From assembly GCF_014195505.1 (NCBI RefSeq), contig NZ_JACIBV010000001.1, forward strand, positions 3,286,001-3,350,000: a DNA stretch of 64,000 nt, read 5' to 3'. Each line of letters begins with the position of its first letter. Position 1 is the first letter of the stretch. Below the pieces are notes generated by a model. The model searched no databases, had not been told where the DNA came from, and was given only the letters and a program-made list of their open reading frames with translations. Positions 26,791 through 35,409 of this stretch are shown piece after piece. The stretch is from Nonomuraea dietziae. GTDB taxonomy: Bacteria > Actinomycetota > Actinomycetes > Streptosporangiales > Streptosporangiaceae. A program made the position numbers and the translations under genes.

Positions 26791-27705
26791 CTACGCAGGA
26801 GGGGCCGTAACGCTGGTGATGTGCCCGACTAGGAAATCCTTCGCAGATCGCACGAACTCTGTGACGAGTGGGTTCGTGTCTGCGGTCCGGGTGACTACGA
26901 CGATCTGGCAAGGCTCGATCCCGTCGAGCGCAACGGTGACCAGGTCGGGGCGCAGGGTGTAGCGCCGGTCGCCAGCCGGGACGATGGCGATGGCGGTGCC
27001 GTCGGCGATGGCCTCGAGTTTGTCCTCGTAGGTCTCGGCCAAGGTAGGACCCACCGGGGCGGGTTCGCTGTCCGATCGGGGTTCGAGCCGCCAGAAGGTG
27101 GTCCATTCGAGGCCCATGCCGGTGCAGCCCACGAGTGGTTCTGCGGCAATGTCGCCGGCCGTGACCGCCTCTTTTCCGGCGAGGCGGTGCGACGCGGGCA
27201 CGAGCAGGACCCGGGCCTCGGAGTACAGGACCGTCACCTCCAGATCCTCGGCTGGGATCGGCAGCGGCATGCGGGTGACCAGGACATCGACCTGCCGCTC
27301 CAGCAGCGTGGAGGCGTCCTGCGAGCCGAGGTGACGAGTACGGACGTGGGCGTCGGGACATCGATGGCGCAGGTTGCGCACGGCGGGTGTGATGACGAGA
27401 TCGTCGACGTACCCGATGGTGATCGTGCGCGACGGCGCCGCGGCCAAGGCGGTCAGGATCGCCTGCTGGGCGCCGTGCAGCAGTTGCTGTGCCTTGGGCA
27501 GGAAAGCCGCGCCTGCAGCGGTAAGGCGGCTGCCCTGGGTGGTGCGCTCCAGCAGACGCACGCCGAGAGTGTTCTCCAGGCGCTGGATCTGACGACTCAG
27601 GGAAGGCTGGGCAACACGCAGTTCCTCGGCCGCCCGGGCGAAGTTCAGCTGCTCGGCGACGACCGTGAAGTACCGGACCAGCCGAAGGTCCAGATCGGGA
27701 AGCAT
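26791..27705 (-). CDS. LysR-family transcriptional regulator
   Basis: A 304-residue LTTR. The N-terminal winged helix is canonical (LRLVRYFTVVAEQLNFARAAEELRVAQPSLSRQIQRLENTLGVRLLERT), followed by a linker helix and a periplasmic-binding-protein-like effector domain (residues about 92-290). It is divergent from an alpha/beta hydrolase plus SDR pair, and a perfect T-N11-A operator lies in the shared 95-base gap, so it very probably controls that pair and itself. The inducer is unknown. Confidence 0.95.
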   Translation of the reverse strand: MLPDLDLRLVRYFTVVAEQLNFARAAEELRVAQPSLSRQIQRLENTLGVRLLERTTQGSRLTAAGAAFLPKAQQLLHGAQQAILTALAAAPSRTITIGYVDDLVITPAVRNLRHRCPDAHVRTRHLGSQDASTLLERQVDVLVTRMPLPIPAEDLEVTVLYSEARVLLVPASHRLAGKEAVTAGDIAAEPLVGCTGMGLEWTTFWRLEPRSDSEPAPVGPTLAETYEDKLEAIADGTAIAIVPAGDRRYTLRPDLVTVALDGIEPCQIVVVTRTADTNPLVTEFVRSAKDFLVGHITSVTAPPA

Positions 27706-27737
27706 GCCCCCAGACTAGTCCCCCGTTATGCACTTCT

Positions 27738-27758
27738 TGCATCACGGGGTGCCATGCA
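27738..27758. promoter_or_regulatory. LysR-type operator (T-N11-A box)
   Basis: TGCAT (27738-27742) and ATGCA (27754-27758) form a perfect 5-bp dyad separated by exactly 11 bases, the classical LTTR recognition layout, midway between the divergent LysR and hydrolase genes. Confidence 0.72.
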
Positions 27759-27789
27759 GGTCTTGGACGCCTCCGCCGGTCTGGTGGTG

Positions 27790-27804
27790 TCATACCTGGT
27801 ATGA
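27790..27804. promoter_or_regulatory. Palindrome over the hydrolase start codon
   Basis: Seven-base arms TCATACC and GGTATGA around a central T; the ATG of the hydrolase (27801) is inside the right arm. No ribosome-binding site precedes this ATG. It could be a second regulator site or a hairpin that blocks translation. Confidence 0.45.
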
Positions 27805-28553
27805 CCATTGTCTTTGTCCACGGCGTCCCGGTGACCTCTGCGGTCTGGACCCCTCTGATCAGCGAACTGCCCAAGTCCCAGCAGCAGGACGTGGTCCGGC
27901 TCTCACCTCCGGGCTTCGGCGCCGCACTTCCTGCAGACTTCGGTGCCACCTTCCTGGACTACCGGGATTGGCTCATTGACGAACTGTCGCAGCTCAGGAC
28001 CCCGGTGGACCTGGTCGGTCACGACTTCGGCGGCGGTTACGTGCTGGAAGTCGCGATGGCCCGCCCCGACCTGGTGCGCAGCTGGATCAGCGACACCATT
28101 GGCGGGTACGAACCGGACTTCACGTGGCATGAGATCGCAAAGACCTGGCAGACGCCGGGGGGTGGGGAACGCCACATCGAGGAAACCTTCTCGGGAGACG
28201 CCGCGGAACGGACGGCGCGCATGATCGCGTGGGGCATCCCGGAGCCAGCGGCCGGCCAGGTGGCGCTCGGACAGGGCCCCGAGATGGGCAGAGCCATTCT
28301 GTCGCTGTACCGCTCCGTACCCGAGAACATGCTGGCCGAACGCGGGCGCAACCTGCCGGCGGCCGCAGCCCGGCCCGGTCTGGTTCCCGTGGCCACCGAC
28401 GACCTCACGGCCGGCAGCGTTGCCCTCCGCCACCGCGCCGCCCAGCGCGCCGGCGCCCGTGCCGTCGACCTCGACGCGCTCGGTCACTGGTGGATGCTTC
28501 AGGACCCGGCCCGGACCGCACGCATGCTGTCGGACTTCTGGAACAGCCTGTAA
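27801..28553 (+). CDS. Alpha/beta hydrolase with aspartate at the nucleophile position
   Basis: A 250-residue alpha/beta-hydrolase-fold protein (IVFVHGVPVTSAVWTPLI carries the oxyanion HG motif; the catalytic His lies in LDALGHWWMLQDP). The nucleophile elbow reads GHDFGG, with Asp instead of Ser, as in haloalkane dehalogenases and epoxide hydrolases; those enzymes work through a covalent alkyl-enzyme ester. Inference: hydrolysis of an epoxide or C-halogen bond, or lactone. It is followed after 70 bases by an SDR gene on the same strand, probably one operon controlled by the divergent LysR gene. Confidence 0.88.
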   Translation: MTIVFVHGVPVTSAVWTPLISELPKSQQQDVVRLSPPGFGAALPADFGATFLDYRDWLIDELSQLRTPVDLVGHDFGGGYVLEVAMARPDLVRSWISDTIGGYEPDFTWHEIAKTWQTPGGGERHIEETFSGDAAERTARMIAWGIPEPAAGQVALGQGPEMGRAILSLYRSVPENMLAERGRNLPAAAARPGLVPVATDDLTAGSVALRHRAAQRAGARAVDLDALGHWWMLQDPARTARMLSDFWNSL

Positions 28554-28623
28554 AGCGGCACATCCGGAAGCCATCGATCTTGAACACCGCGCAACACGAT
28601 CACCGAAAGACCGCCATCACCTC

Positions 28624-29496
28624 ATGACCATGCACATCCCCGATCAGACCGGCCGGACCGTCATCATCACCGGCGGCAGCAGCGGCATCGGCAAGGCCAC
28701 CGCCGCCGCACTGGCCGCGAAGGGCGCACGGGTCATCCTCGCCGTGCGCGACCAGACCCGCGGCCGCGCGGCCGCCGCAGAGATAGGCGGCCTCACCGAG
28801 TCACGCCCACTCGACCTCGGGTCGCTGGCCTCCGTGCGTGAGTTCGCCCGCACGGCGGACGGCCCCATCGACTATCTGATCAACAACGCCGGTTCCATGA
28901 CCGACACCCTGCAGCACACCACCGACGGCTTCGAGAGCCAGCTCGGCATCAACCATCTCGGGCACTTCGCATTGACGAATCTGCTCCTGAGCCAGATCAC
29001 CAGGCGGGTGATCACCGTGTCCTCCACCAATTACCGCAGCGCGCACATCGACTTCGAGGACCTGCAGTGGCAGCGACGGCCCTACCGGCCGTTCGGCGCC
29101 TACGGACAGACCAAGCTGGCCAACCTGCTGTTCACCCGAGAACTGCAGCGCCGCCTGAACAGGGCCGGCTCACCAATCCTGGCCACGGCGGCGCATCCCG
29201 GCTGGGCAGCCACCGGATTCACCATGACCACCGGCCAGCGGATCCTTGACCACACCCTCGCACTGGGAACGCGGCTCCTGGCCCAAAGCCCCGAAGGCGG
29301 GGCCCGACCGACCCTGCTGGCCACCGTCGGCGACGTCCCCGGCGCCAGCTTCTCCGGCCCCAGCCGGTTCGGGGTACGCGGCCCCGCCGCCCTCGAAGAA
29401 TTGTCCGGCGAAGCACTCAACGATGACACCGCGCAAAAGCTCTGGGAGGTTTCCGAATGCCTCACTCATATCAAGTTTCCCCTGCCCACTGCCTGA
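28624..29496 (+). CDS. Short-chain dehydrogenase/reductase (SDR)
   Basis: A 290-residue classical-to-intermediate SDR with NAD(P) motif TGGSSGIG (16-23), NNAG (87-90), catalytic Ser near 134 and the YxxxK pair Tyr160/Lys164. The HPGWAATGF segment and a C-terminal extension resemble the retinol-dehydrogenase/WW-oxidoreductase-like branch. Start ATG 28624 fits the family N-terminus; the open frame further upstream overlaps the hydrolase gene in another phase. It likely acts on the product or substrate of the preceding hydrolase. Confidence 0.92.
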   Translation: MTMHIPDQTGRTVIITGGSSGIGKATAAALAAKGARVILAVRDQTRGRAAAAEIGGLTESRPLDLGSLASVREFARTADGPIDYLINNAGSMTDTLQHTTDGFESQLGINHLGHFALTNLLLSQITRRVITVSSTNYRSAHIDFEDLQWQRRPYRPFGAYGQTKLANLLFTRELQRRLNRAGSPILATAAHPGWAATGFTMTTGQRILDHTLALGTRLLAQSPEGGARPTLLATVGDVPGASFSGPSRFGVRGPAALEELSGEALNDDTAQKLWEVSECLTHIKFPLPTA

Positions 29497-29668
29497 GCGG
29501 TCGATCTGACCCGGCTGAGCAGTAGATCGCCAACGGCTATCCCCAGTTCCCGAGACACCTGCGTATTAGCAGCTCCCAGCACCGCACACGCAGCACGATC
29601 TTCGCCCGGATCGCCAACCTCGACGATTTCACCGACATTGCGCCTGCCGAAAATTACATCCGTGCAGT

Positions 29669-29862
29669 TCAAGCGGCGTGTGAGTATTCGTGGAGGATTC
29701 CGCCGAGCCGGTCGCGTCAGCGGATGTTCAGGTCGATGATGCGCGCCGGTTCGGCGATCGGAATGGGGACAGCGCGTCGTGGAGCCGCCTGGTCGAGGGC
29801 TTGATGAGCGCGATGCTCGTTGTAGAAATGCTCGTATTCGCCCAGTGCGTGGCCTAGCCAGT
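29669..29862 (-). mobile_element. Integrase-core transposase, C-terminal fragment
   Basis: The minus strand encodes GEYEHFYNEHRAHQALDQAAPRRAVPIPIAEPARIIDLNIR and ends RDRLGGILHEYSHAA at a TGA (29669). This is the typical end of an rve-domain transposase (last catalytic region and HxAL motif), from a different element than the one at 16.9 kb. The rest is missing. The 170 bases between it and the SDR gene hold nothing recognisable. Confidence 0.7.
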
Positions 29863-30065
29863 CGGCCGATCGCCGCACGATGGACCTCGACCATGGTCGA
29901 GCTGGTCTCGCCCGAGCTCATCAGCACCAGCGCCCCGGGCATCGCGGCCCTCCTCGTGAGCTGCTTGTCCGGCGACGCACGGGTAAGCCTCGGCCGCAAG
30001 TCCCCATCTGCTCAATACTCGCTCCTGCATACTGATTGCAGTAATCGAACTGAACGGGAAGTGAC

Positions 30066-30551
30066 GTGAACGATGCCGCACCGGTCTCGGTGGAGGTGCT
30101 GATGCTGCTGGCCGACCACGAGGGTTCATGGTCGTACCGGCGGGCCGCTGTCGCGCCCTTCACGGGAGAGGCTCCTGATGACGGGGTCCGGCGGATCAGC
30201 GGGATCCGGGCCGACGACCCTTCCCGTGTCGTCCACTCGACGAGCTGGCGCTATCTGCCGAACCTGGGCCAGGTGGTCCTCACCTATGCGGTGTGCCCCG
30301 ACCCCGAGCCTGAGGCTACTCGGATCACTCTCGACGACTTGATCATCGCGCGGGGATCAGCCCCGGCCGCGCCAAGCCCGGATCAGATCGAAGAGGCGAA
30401 CGTGGTCGCCCACGCCATCCAGCACCTCGCCTTTCTGCAGACCACGGATCCCGTGGTCGGGCGCACGCTGGAGCAGTGGCCAGCGATCGCGATGGCCTTG
30501 GGGGCTCGTTCGCCCTTCCCCGCCGGAGAGCTCACGGACGTCCGGGCATAG
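30066..30551 (+). CDS. Hypothetical protein, 161 residues
   Basis: GTG start at 30066 with MNDAAPVSVEVLMLLADHEGSWSYRRAAVAPFTG. The protein appears soluble, with an N-terminal alpha/beta part containing a conserved-looking HSTSWRYLPNLGQVVLTYAVCPDP stretch and a helical C-terminal part (EEANVVAHAIQHLAFLQTTDPVV). I believe similar proteins occur widely in actinomycetes, but I cannot name a domain. A lone gene with no obvious partners. Confidence 0.6.
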   Translation: MNDAAPVSVEVLMLLADHEGSWSYRRAAVAPFTGEAPDDGVRRISGIRADDPSRVVHSTSWRYLPNLGQVVLTYAVCPDPEPEATRITLDDLIIARGSAPAAPSPDQIEEANVVAHAIQHLAFLQTTDPVVGRTLEQWPAIAMALGARSPFPAGELTDVRA

Positions 30552-30801
30552 CGGCAGCTTCATCCAGCCGGGCACGGACCCAGGGCACGCTCCGGCCGAG
30601 ATGCCCGGCCAGGCGCCTCAGGCGCCTCAGGCTCCAGCCTTCTGCGCAGCCACTTGCGGCCAGGCCTTCCCAACCTCTGGACAGCTCAGCCCGCGCAGGA
30701 ATCCGGGGGCTTCTCGCGGGCAGCACGGGCGCGGATAGACGTTCCCAGTCCTGACTTCCAGTGTTCTGGCCTGCCTCTGTTGTGCCCGATGCACGCCGAA
30801 C

Positions 30802-30828
30802 GGTTACCTCGGCGCCTTCGGGCCCGTC
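30802..30828 (+). promoter_or_regulatory. Candidate ECF41 promoter of the sigma gene
   Basis: GGTTACC (30802-30808), then exactly 16 bases, then CGTC (30825-30828), 38 bases upstream of the sigma-factor start. It matches the site before the next gene (31769-31795) in GTTAC, spacing and CGTC, and resembles the published ECF41 consensus TGTCACA-N16-CGTC. It suggests autoregulation. Confidence 0.6.
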
Positions 30829-30865
30829 ATTGCCATGACGGAGTTCGCGCAAGGAAGGTAACAAC

Positions 30866-31747
30866 ATGACCGGATCAGGTACGCACGAAGCACTGGCGCG
30901 AGCCTTCGAACAGCAACGCGAGCGCCTGGTGGCGGTCGCCTACCGGATGCTCGGGTCGCGGGCGGACGCCGAGGACGCGGTGCAGGAGGCGTGGATCCGG
31001 CTGGCGCGACAGGACGAGGCCGCGATCGACAACCTGGCCGGCTGGCTGACCACTGTGGTCGGTCGGGTCTGCATCGACGTGCTTCGCTCGCGTAAGACAC
31101 GGGCTGAGCTGTCGTACGAAGACCGGCTGCCCGAGCTGGTGGTGGCCGTGGACGGCGGAGCGGCGCCCGAGGACGACGCGATGCTCGCCGAGTCGGTCGG
31201 GCTGGCACTGCTGGTGATGCTCGACACCCTCACGCCCACCGAGCGGTTGGCGTTCGTACTGCATGACATGTTCGCGGTGCCCTTCGCCGAGATCGGCGAG
31301 ATCATCGGCCGGTCCGCCGACGCGAGCAAGATGCTCGCCAGCCGGGCCCGCCGGAAGGTGCAGGGCACGTCGCTGCCGCAGGAGGAGCCGCGGCGGCAGC
31401 GCGCCGTGGTCGACGCATTTCTTGCCGCGGCGCGCAACGGGGACTTCGAAGGGCTCGTACGGCTGCTCGATCCGAAGGTGACCTGGCGCACGTACCACCC
31501 GCAGGGCGTGCTGACCACGGTCGGGGCGGCCGAGGTGGCCGGTCCGATCCTGCGCGGCATCAAGTCGATGACCTCGGCGCTGGCGGTCCTGGTCAACGGC
31601 GAGCCCGGATTCGTGGCCTGGGGTGCGAACGGCAAGGTGCTCGGCGTGGTGGCGTGCACTGTGGTCGACGGCCGGATCGTCGAGCTCCTGACCGTGAGCG
31701 ACCGCAAGCGCCTCGACACCATGGGTCTGCCCGCGCGACCCGAGTAG
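30866..31747 (+). CDS. ECF41-type RNA polymerase sigma factor (SigJ-like) with fused SnoaL-like domain
   Basis: A 293-residue sigma factor. Region 2 is RLVAVAYRMLGSRADAEDAVQEAWIRLAR and region 4 is LTPTERLAFVLHDMFAVPFAEIGEIIGRSADASKMLASRARRKV. About 120 extra C-terminal residues (RRQRAVVDAFLAAARNGDFEGLVRLLDPKVTWRTY and onward) form a SnoaL-like domain, the hallmark of the ECF41 group, where it replaces an anti-sigma factor as a built-in regulator. ECF41 genes sit next to carboxymuconolactone-decarboxylase-like, DoxX or NAD-epimerase genes, and all three types follow here. An AAGGAAGG ribosome-binding site precedes the start. Confidence 0.95.
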   Translation: MTGSGTHEALARAFEQQRERLVAVAYRMLGSRADAEDAVQEAWIRLARQDEAAIDNLAGWLTTVVGRVCIDVLRSRKTRAELSYEDRLPELVVAVDGGAAPEDDAMLAESVGLALLVMLDTLTPTERLAFVLHDMFAVPFAEIGEIIGRSADASKMLASRARRKVQGTSLPQEEPRRQRAVVDAFLAAARNGDFEGLVRLLDPKVTWRTYHPQGVLTTVGAAEVAGPILRGIKSMTSALAVLVNGEPGFVAWGANGKVLGVVACTVVDGRIVELLTVSDRKRLDTMGLPARPE

Positions 31748-31768
31748 CGCACGTCCGTCGCATGGGGT

Positions 31769-31795
31769 TGTTACGTCTTGGCGAGGTGCTTCGTC
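31769..31795 (+). promoter_or_regulatory. Candidate ECF41 promoter of the AhpD-like gene
   Basis: TGTTACG (31769-31775), exactly 16 bases, then CGTC (31792-31795), 37 bases before the start of the next gene. It differs from the published ECF41 -35 (TGTCACA) at two positions and shares the spacing and -10. Confidence 0.65.
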
Positions 31796-31832
31796 GTAGT
31801 GGTGCAAGCATCCGAAGACGAAGGAGATCGAG

Positions 31833-32303
31833 ATGGAAACCCGGATCAACCCCATGGTCAACGAGGTCGGGTCGAAGTGGGCCAAGTACATCATCTCGTC
31901 GAACAAGGTCATCACCGACTCGGCACTGCCGAAGGCGGTGCAGGAGCTGGTGAAGATCCGCGCCAGCCAGATCAACGGCTGCGGCGGCTGCCTCGACATG
32001 CACACCAAGGACGCCGCGGCCGCCGGCGAGAGCATGGTGCGGATCAACTTGGTCGGGGCATGGCGGGAGACGACCGTCTATACCGAGGCGGAGCGGGCGG
32101 CGCTGGAACTCACCGAGCAGGGCACCCGCCTCGCCGACTCCAGCGGCGTCACCGATGAGGCGTGGGCGAACGCGGCGAAGCACTTCGACGAGGATCAGCT
32201 GATGGCCCTGGTGGCCCTGATCTGCGGGATCAACGCCTTCAACCGGCTGAACGTGATCACGCGGACGCCCGGCGGCGAGTACCAGCCCGGTCAGTTCGGC
32301 TGA
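31833..32303 (+). CDS. Carboxymuconolactone-decarboxylase/AhpD-like protein
   Basis: A 156-residue all-alpha protein with the redox pair CxxC at Cys50/Cys53 and His57 in NGCGGCLDMHTKDA, typical of alkylhydroperoxidase D-like members of the CMD family that reduce peroxides or disulfides. It is the presumed main target of the ECF41 sigma factor encoded upstream; sigma-CMD pairs are the most common ECF41 arrangement. Ribosome-binding site AAGGAG. The cellular electron donor is not evident. Confidence 0.93.
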   Translation: METRINPMVNEVGSKWAKYIISSNKVITDSALPKAVQELVKIRASQINGCGGCLDMHTKDAAAAGESMVRINLVGAWRETTVYTEAERAALELTEQGTRLADSSGVTDEAWANAAKHFDEDQLMALVALICGINAFNRLNVITRTPGGEYQPGQFG

Positions 32304-32391
32304 CGCGGACATTCCCCCTCAGAATCGCGGGCGGACCCGGGACGACCCGGGTTTGTTCGTCACCCCCGACATTGGGCCAAGGACACAACTC

Positions 32392-32778
32392 ATGAACATC
32401 GCACTATGGATCGTCGCCGGATTACTGGCCGCCGCCTTGCTGGTCAGCAGCGCCAAGCTGTTCGTGCCCAAGGAGAAGATAGCCGGCTTCGGCGCCGCAA
32501 CCCGATGGGTCGAAGACTTCAGCCCCGGTGCTCTCAAGACCATCGGAGGCCTCGAGTTCCTGGCCGCGGTGGGACTGATCCTGCCCGCCGTACTCGGCAT
32601 CGCGCCGGTTCTCGTTCCGTTGGCCGCTACAGGTGTGGTGCTGCTGTTTGTTGGCGCGATCATCACGCGCCTCCGTCGTGGCGAGAGAGCAACGGTCGTG
32701 GGCGACGTGGTCTATCTCGCCCTGGCCGCTTTCGTGGCGTGGGGCCGCTTCTTCGGCCCCGAGTCCTTCATCGGCTGA
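32392..32778 (+). CDS. DoxX-family membrane protein
   Basis: A 128-residue protein with four hydrophobic helices (ALWIVAGLLAAALLVSSAKLF, FLAAVGLILPAVLG, LAATGVVLLFVGAIIT, VVYLALAAFVAWGRFF) in the DoxX-like arrangement, with the E-x-L-x-A-V-G-L-I-L-P motif. ATG 32392 is preceded by AAGGAC. DoxX-like proteins occur in oxidative-stress membrane complexes in actinobacteria; here it belongs to the ECF41 gene set. Confidence 0.88.
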   Translation: MNIALWIVAGLLAAALLVSSAKLFVPKEKIAGFGAATRWVEDFSPGALKTIGGLEFLAAVGLILPAVLGIAPVLVPLAATGVVLLFVGAIITRLRRGERATVVGDVVYLALAAFVAWGRFFGPESFIG

Positions 32779-32867
32779 TGCCCTCGCAGGCCGTCCCCGG
32801 GTGTGAGGTTCGTCGTCGGTGACGTGGTTGGTGCACACAGAAAACGAAACTAAGGGAGATCTCCCCC

Positions 32868-33707
32868 ATGATCCTGGTAACCGGTGCCACCGGAAACGTC
32901 GGTTCCCACGTCGTCCGCCAGCTCCTGGATGCGGGTGAGAAGGTCCGCGTCATGACCCGCAACCCCAGCGGCCGTGCGTTCCCGGAGCAGGTTGAGGTCG
33001 CGACCGGTGACCTGACCCAGCCCCAGAGCCTGACGGCGGCCCTGTCCGGCGTCGAGCGTGCCTTCCTGTTCCCCGTCTTTCAGGGTGTCGACGGATTCCT
33101 CGGCGTGGCCAAGCGAGCCGGACTGCGCCACGTCGTGATGCTGTCATCGATATCGGTCACGTGGTCTGTGCCCAGCTGGGTCGGCGAGGTGCACCTGCGG
33201 CTCGAACGATCCGTCCAAGCGTCCGGGTTGCCGTGGACCTTCGTGCGGCCTGACGGGCTCACGACCAACGATCTGGTCTGGGCATCCCAGATCATCGACG
33301 GCGATGTCGTCCGCGGGCGGTACGGCGACGCCGCGACGGCCCCGGTCGACCCGCGCGACATCGCCGCGGTCGCCGTCCGCAGTCTCCTCGACGGGCGCGC
33401 CGGCCAGGGGTACTCGGTGACCGGACCGCAGTCGCTGACCCCGATCGACCGCCTGCGTATCATCGCGGAGACCATCGGACGGCCGTTGCGGTGGGAGGAG
33501 CAGTCCGAGGCCTGGTTCCGGGACGAGATGGCCCGCCTCGGCATGCCCGCCCAGGGGATCGACGATTACGTCGACGCGCTCACCGCAAGAGTCGGCAAGA
33601 CCGCGGAGGTCCTGCCGACGGTCGAACAAGTGACCGGCCGACCGCCCTTCACCTACGCACAATGGGTCGCCGACCACACCGCCGCCTTCGGCACGGCGTC
33701 GACCTGA
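32868..33707 (+). CDS. NmrA/NAD(P)H-binding epimerase-like protein
   Basis: A 279-residue atypical SDR with the N-terminal dinucleotide motif TGATGNVG and the segments ATGDLTQPQSLTAALSGVERAFL and MLSSISV, as in NmrA-like and quinone-oxidoreductase-2-like proteins that sense or reduce via NAD(P)H. A strong AGGGAGA ribosome-binding site precedes ATG 32868. NAD(P)-binding epimerase/NmrA genes are one of the standard ECF41 partners, so the four genes 30866-33707 look like one redox-stress unit. Confidence 0.9.
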   Translation: MILVTGATGNVGSHVVRQLLDAGEKVRVMTRNPSGRAFPEQVEVATGDLTQPQSLTAALSGVERAFLFPVFQGVDGFLGVAKRAGLRHVVMLSSISVTWSVPSWVGEVHLRLERSVQASGLPWTFVRPDGLTTNDLVWASQIIDGDVVRGRYGDAATAPVDPRDIAAVAVRSLLDGRAGQGYSVTGPQSLTPIDRLRIIAETIGRPLRWEEQSEAWFRDEMARLGMPAQGIDDYVDALTARVGKTAEVLPTVEQVTGRPPFTYAQWVADHTAAFGTAST

Positions 33708-33964
33708 CGGATAGGCGGCACCTGCCGGCCGCCAGGTACGTCCCGAGGGACGTGCCCGGCAGCGGTGTCCGCGGTCACTCAAGCTGTTGATGTAGGTGAC
33801 ATGCTCATGACTGGATGCGGAACGACCCCGATCACCTCGACCCCGTCAGCGCGCCGCAGCAGCCCGATGACCGGCAACAACACATGCGAGTGCCCACACC
33901 CGGCGCATCGCGCGCGGCGAGGCCGTATCCGCCGCCGTTGCCCTCACTGCTGGCGCAGCACCCG

Positions 33965-34112
33965 CTCGCGGGACGTCCTCTCGCCGAGGGAACCGGGCCT
34001 CCAGCTCGAAGTACTTCAGCATCAAGCCGAAGCCCAACCTGGTCGCTCCCGACTTGTTGGCCAGCAACGCCAACTCCTGCTCATCCAGCGTCCAGCAGTC
34101 GAGGAGATCTTC
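33965..34112 (-). mobile_element. Tn3-family transposase, N-terminal fragment (DUF4158)
   Basis: The minus strand reads EDLLDCWTLDEQELALLANKSGATRLGFGLMLKYFELEARFPRREDVP, the characteristic N-terminal DUF4158 region of Tn3 transposases. It is cut on one side by an IS5-like end (34114) and fades into non-homologous DNA on the other. About 250 bases to the NmrA gene hold no gene. Confidence 0.75.
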
Positions 34113-34113
34113 C

Positions 34114-34369
34114 TAGACGTCGTCTCATTTGGTGAGTCGGCGGTAGCAGATGGGGGCTGCGGCGATGGCGACGAAGGATGCGAAGCGGCCGGCCCGGCGC
34201 TCGTAGCGGCGATGCAGGCGGCCAGCCAGGAGACGGTCCGCTCGACGACCCAGCGGTGTCGACCCAAGCGGCTGCTGGATTCGATCCCTCGACGGGCGAT
34301 ACGTGGAACGATGCCGCGGCCGGGCAGGAAGGCTCGCAGATGGGGGTAGTCGTAGCCCTGTCCCCGTGG
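34114..34369 (-). mobile_element. IS5-like element, right-end fragment
   Basis: Homologous to 37910-38177: it encodes, on the minus strand, GIVPRIARRGIES, LGRHRWVVERTVSWLA and, after a small deletion, the final part including the same terminal bases (GACGTCGTCTCATTTGGTGA). It is inserted in or next to the Tn3 remnant. The left half is gone. Confidence 0.78.
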
Positions 34370-34607
34370 TGAGCTGGTCTATGAACTGGTCCAGCACCCA
34401 ACCCTTGAACTTCAGTGAGCTTCTCTGCACCAACTCCCGCGAACAGATGCCCGCAGCAACGGGATGTTGACGACGCCCGGTGATCGCGCTCAGTCTGAGG
34501 GGCGGAGATGTGACTTAACGCTTCGGTTGGCGGTTGTGCGCCTGAGTTGGCGAGCTCCGCGCGCAACCAGGCCGTACGCCTGCGTCGCCCGTGCCTGATG
34601 GGCCACA

Positions 34608-35372
34608 ATGACCCGCATGTCTGCTATGCCTGAGGAGCACATTGAGGCCGCATCTTCGTCCCGATTCAACGACTACGACCGGATCGCCGAGGGGTACACG
34701 GCAGAGAACGAGACCAGCCTCATCCACGCGTACTACGCGCGGCCCGCGATGCTGGAGCTCGCCGGGGATGTGACCGGAAGGCTCATCCTCGACGCCGGCT
34801 GCGGCTCGGGTCCGCTGTTCTCCGCGTTGCGCGATCGAGGCGCTCTCGTGACCGGCGTCGACGCGAGCGCCGGGATGCTGGAGATGGCCCGACTGCGGCT
34901 GGGTGCCGACGCAGATCTGCGGGTCGTCGACCTGGCCAGCCCACTACCCTTCCCCGACGACGCGTTTGACGACGTCATCGCGTCCCTGGTGCTGCACTAC
35001 CTGGAAGACTGGGGACCGACACTGGCCGAGCTGCGACGCGTGCTCAGGCCTGGCGGCCGACTCCTCATCTCGGTCCACCATCCATTCGTGGGCGCCCTCC
35101 TGCAACACATGGCCGGGGAAAAGCCCACGTACTTCGAGACCCGTAACCGGACCCAAGAATGGACCATGGGCGGGCAGACCGCCCAGATGAGCTTCTGGGA
35201 CCGCCCGCTGCACGCGATGACCGAGGCCTTCACCACGGCCGGCTTTCGCATCAGCGTCATCAGCGAACCGCCGTTTGTGCCGGAAGCCCGCGAACTCTTC
35301 CCCGAGGAGCTCCGCGAGATCACCGGCACGAGGTTCCTGAGCTTCCTGTTCTTCGTTCTCGAAGCCGGCTAA
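34608..35372 (+). CDS. Class I SAM-dependent methyltransferase
   Basis: A 254-residue methyltransferase of the Methyltransf_11/UbiE-like fold. Motif I is LDAGCGSG (residues 61-68), motif II VTGVDASAGMLEMAR, motif IV DLASPLPFPDDAFDDVIASLVLHYLEDW and motif V VLRPGGRLLISVHHP. The start is ATG 34608, or an internal ATG at 34617 or 34626. A stand-alone gene flanked by mobile DNA; the acceptor molecule is unknown. Confidence 0.9.
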   Translation: MTRMSAMPEEHIEAASSSRFNDYDRIAEGYTAENETSLIHAYYARPAMLELAGDVTGRLILDAGCGSGPLFSALRDRGALVTGVDASAGMLEMARLRLGADADLRVVDLASPLPFPDDAFDDVIASLVLHYLEDWGPTLAELRRVLRPGGRLLISVHHPFVGALLQHMAGEKPTYFETRNRTQEWTMGGQTAQMSFWDRPLHAMTEAFTTAGFRISVISEPPFVPEARELFPEELREITGTRFLSFLFFVLEAG

Positions 35373-35409
35373 CGGCGCCTCGTAACGATCGATTGTCACA
35401 GGAGATCGC

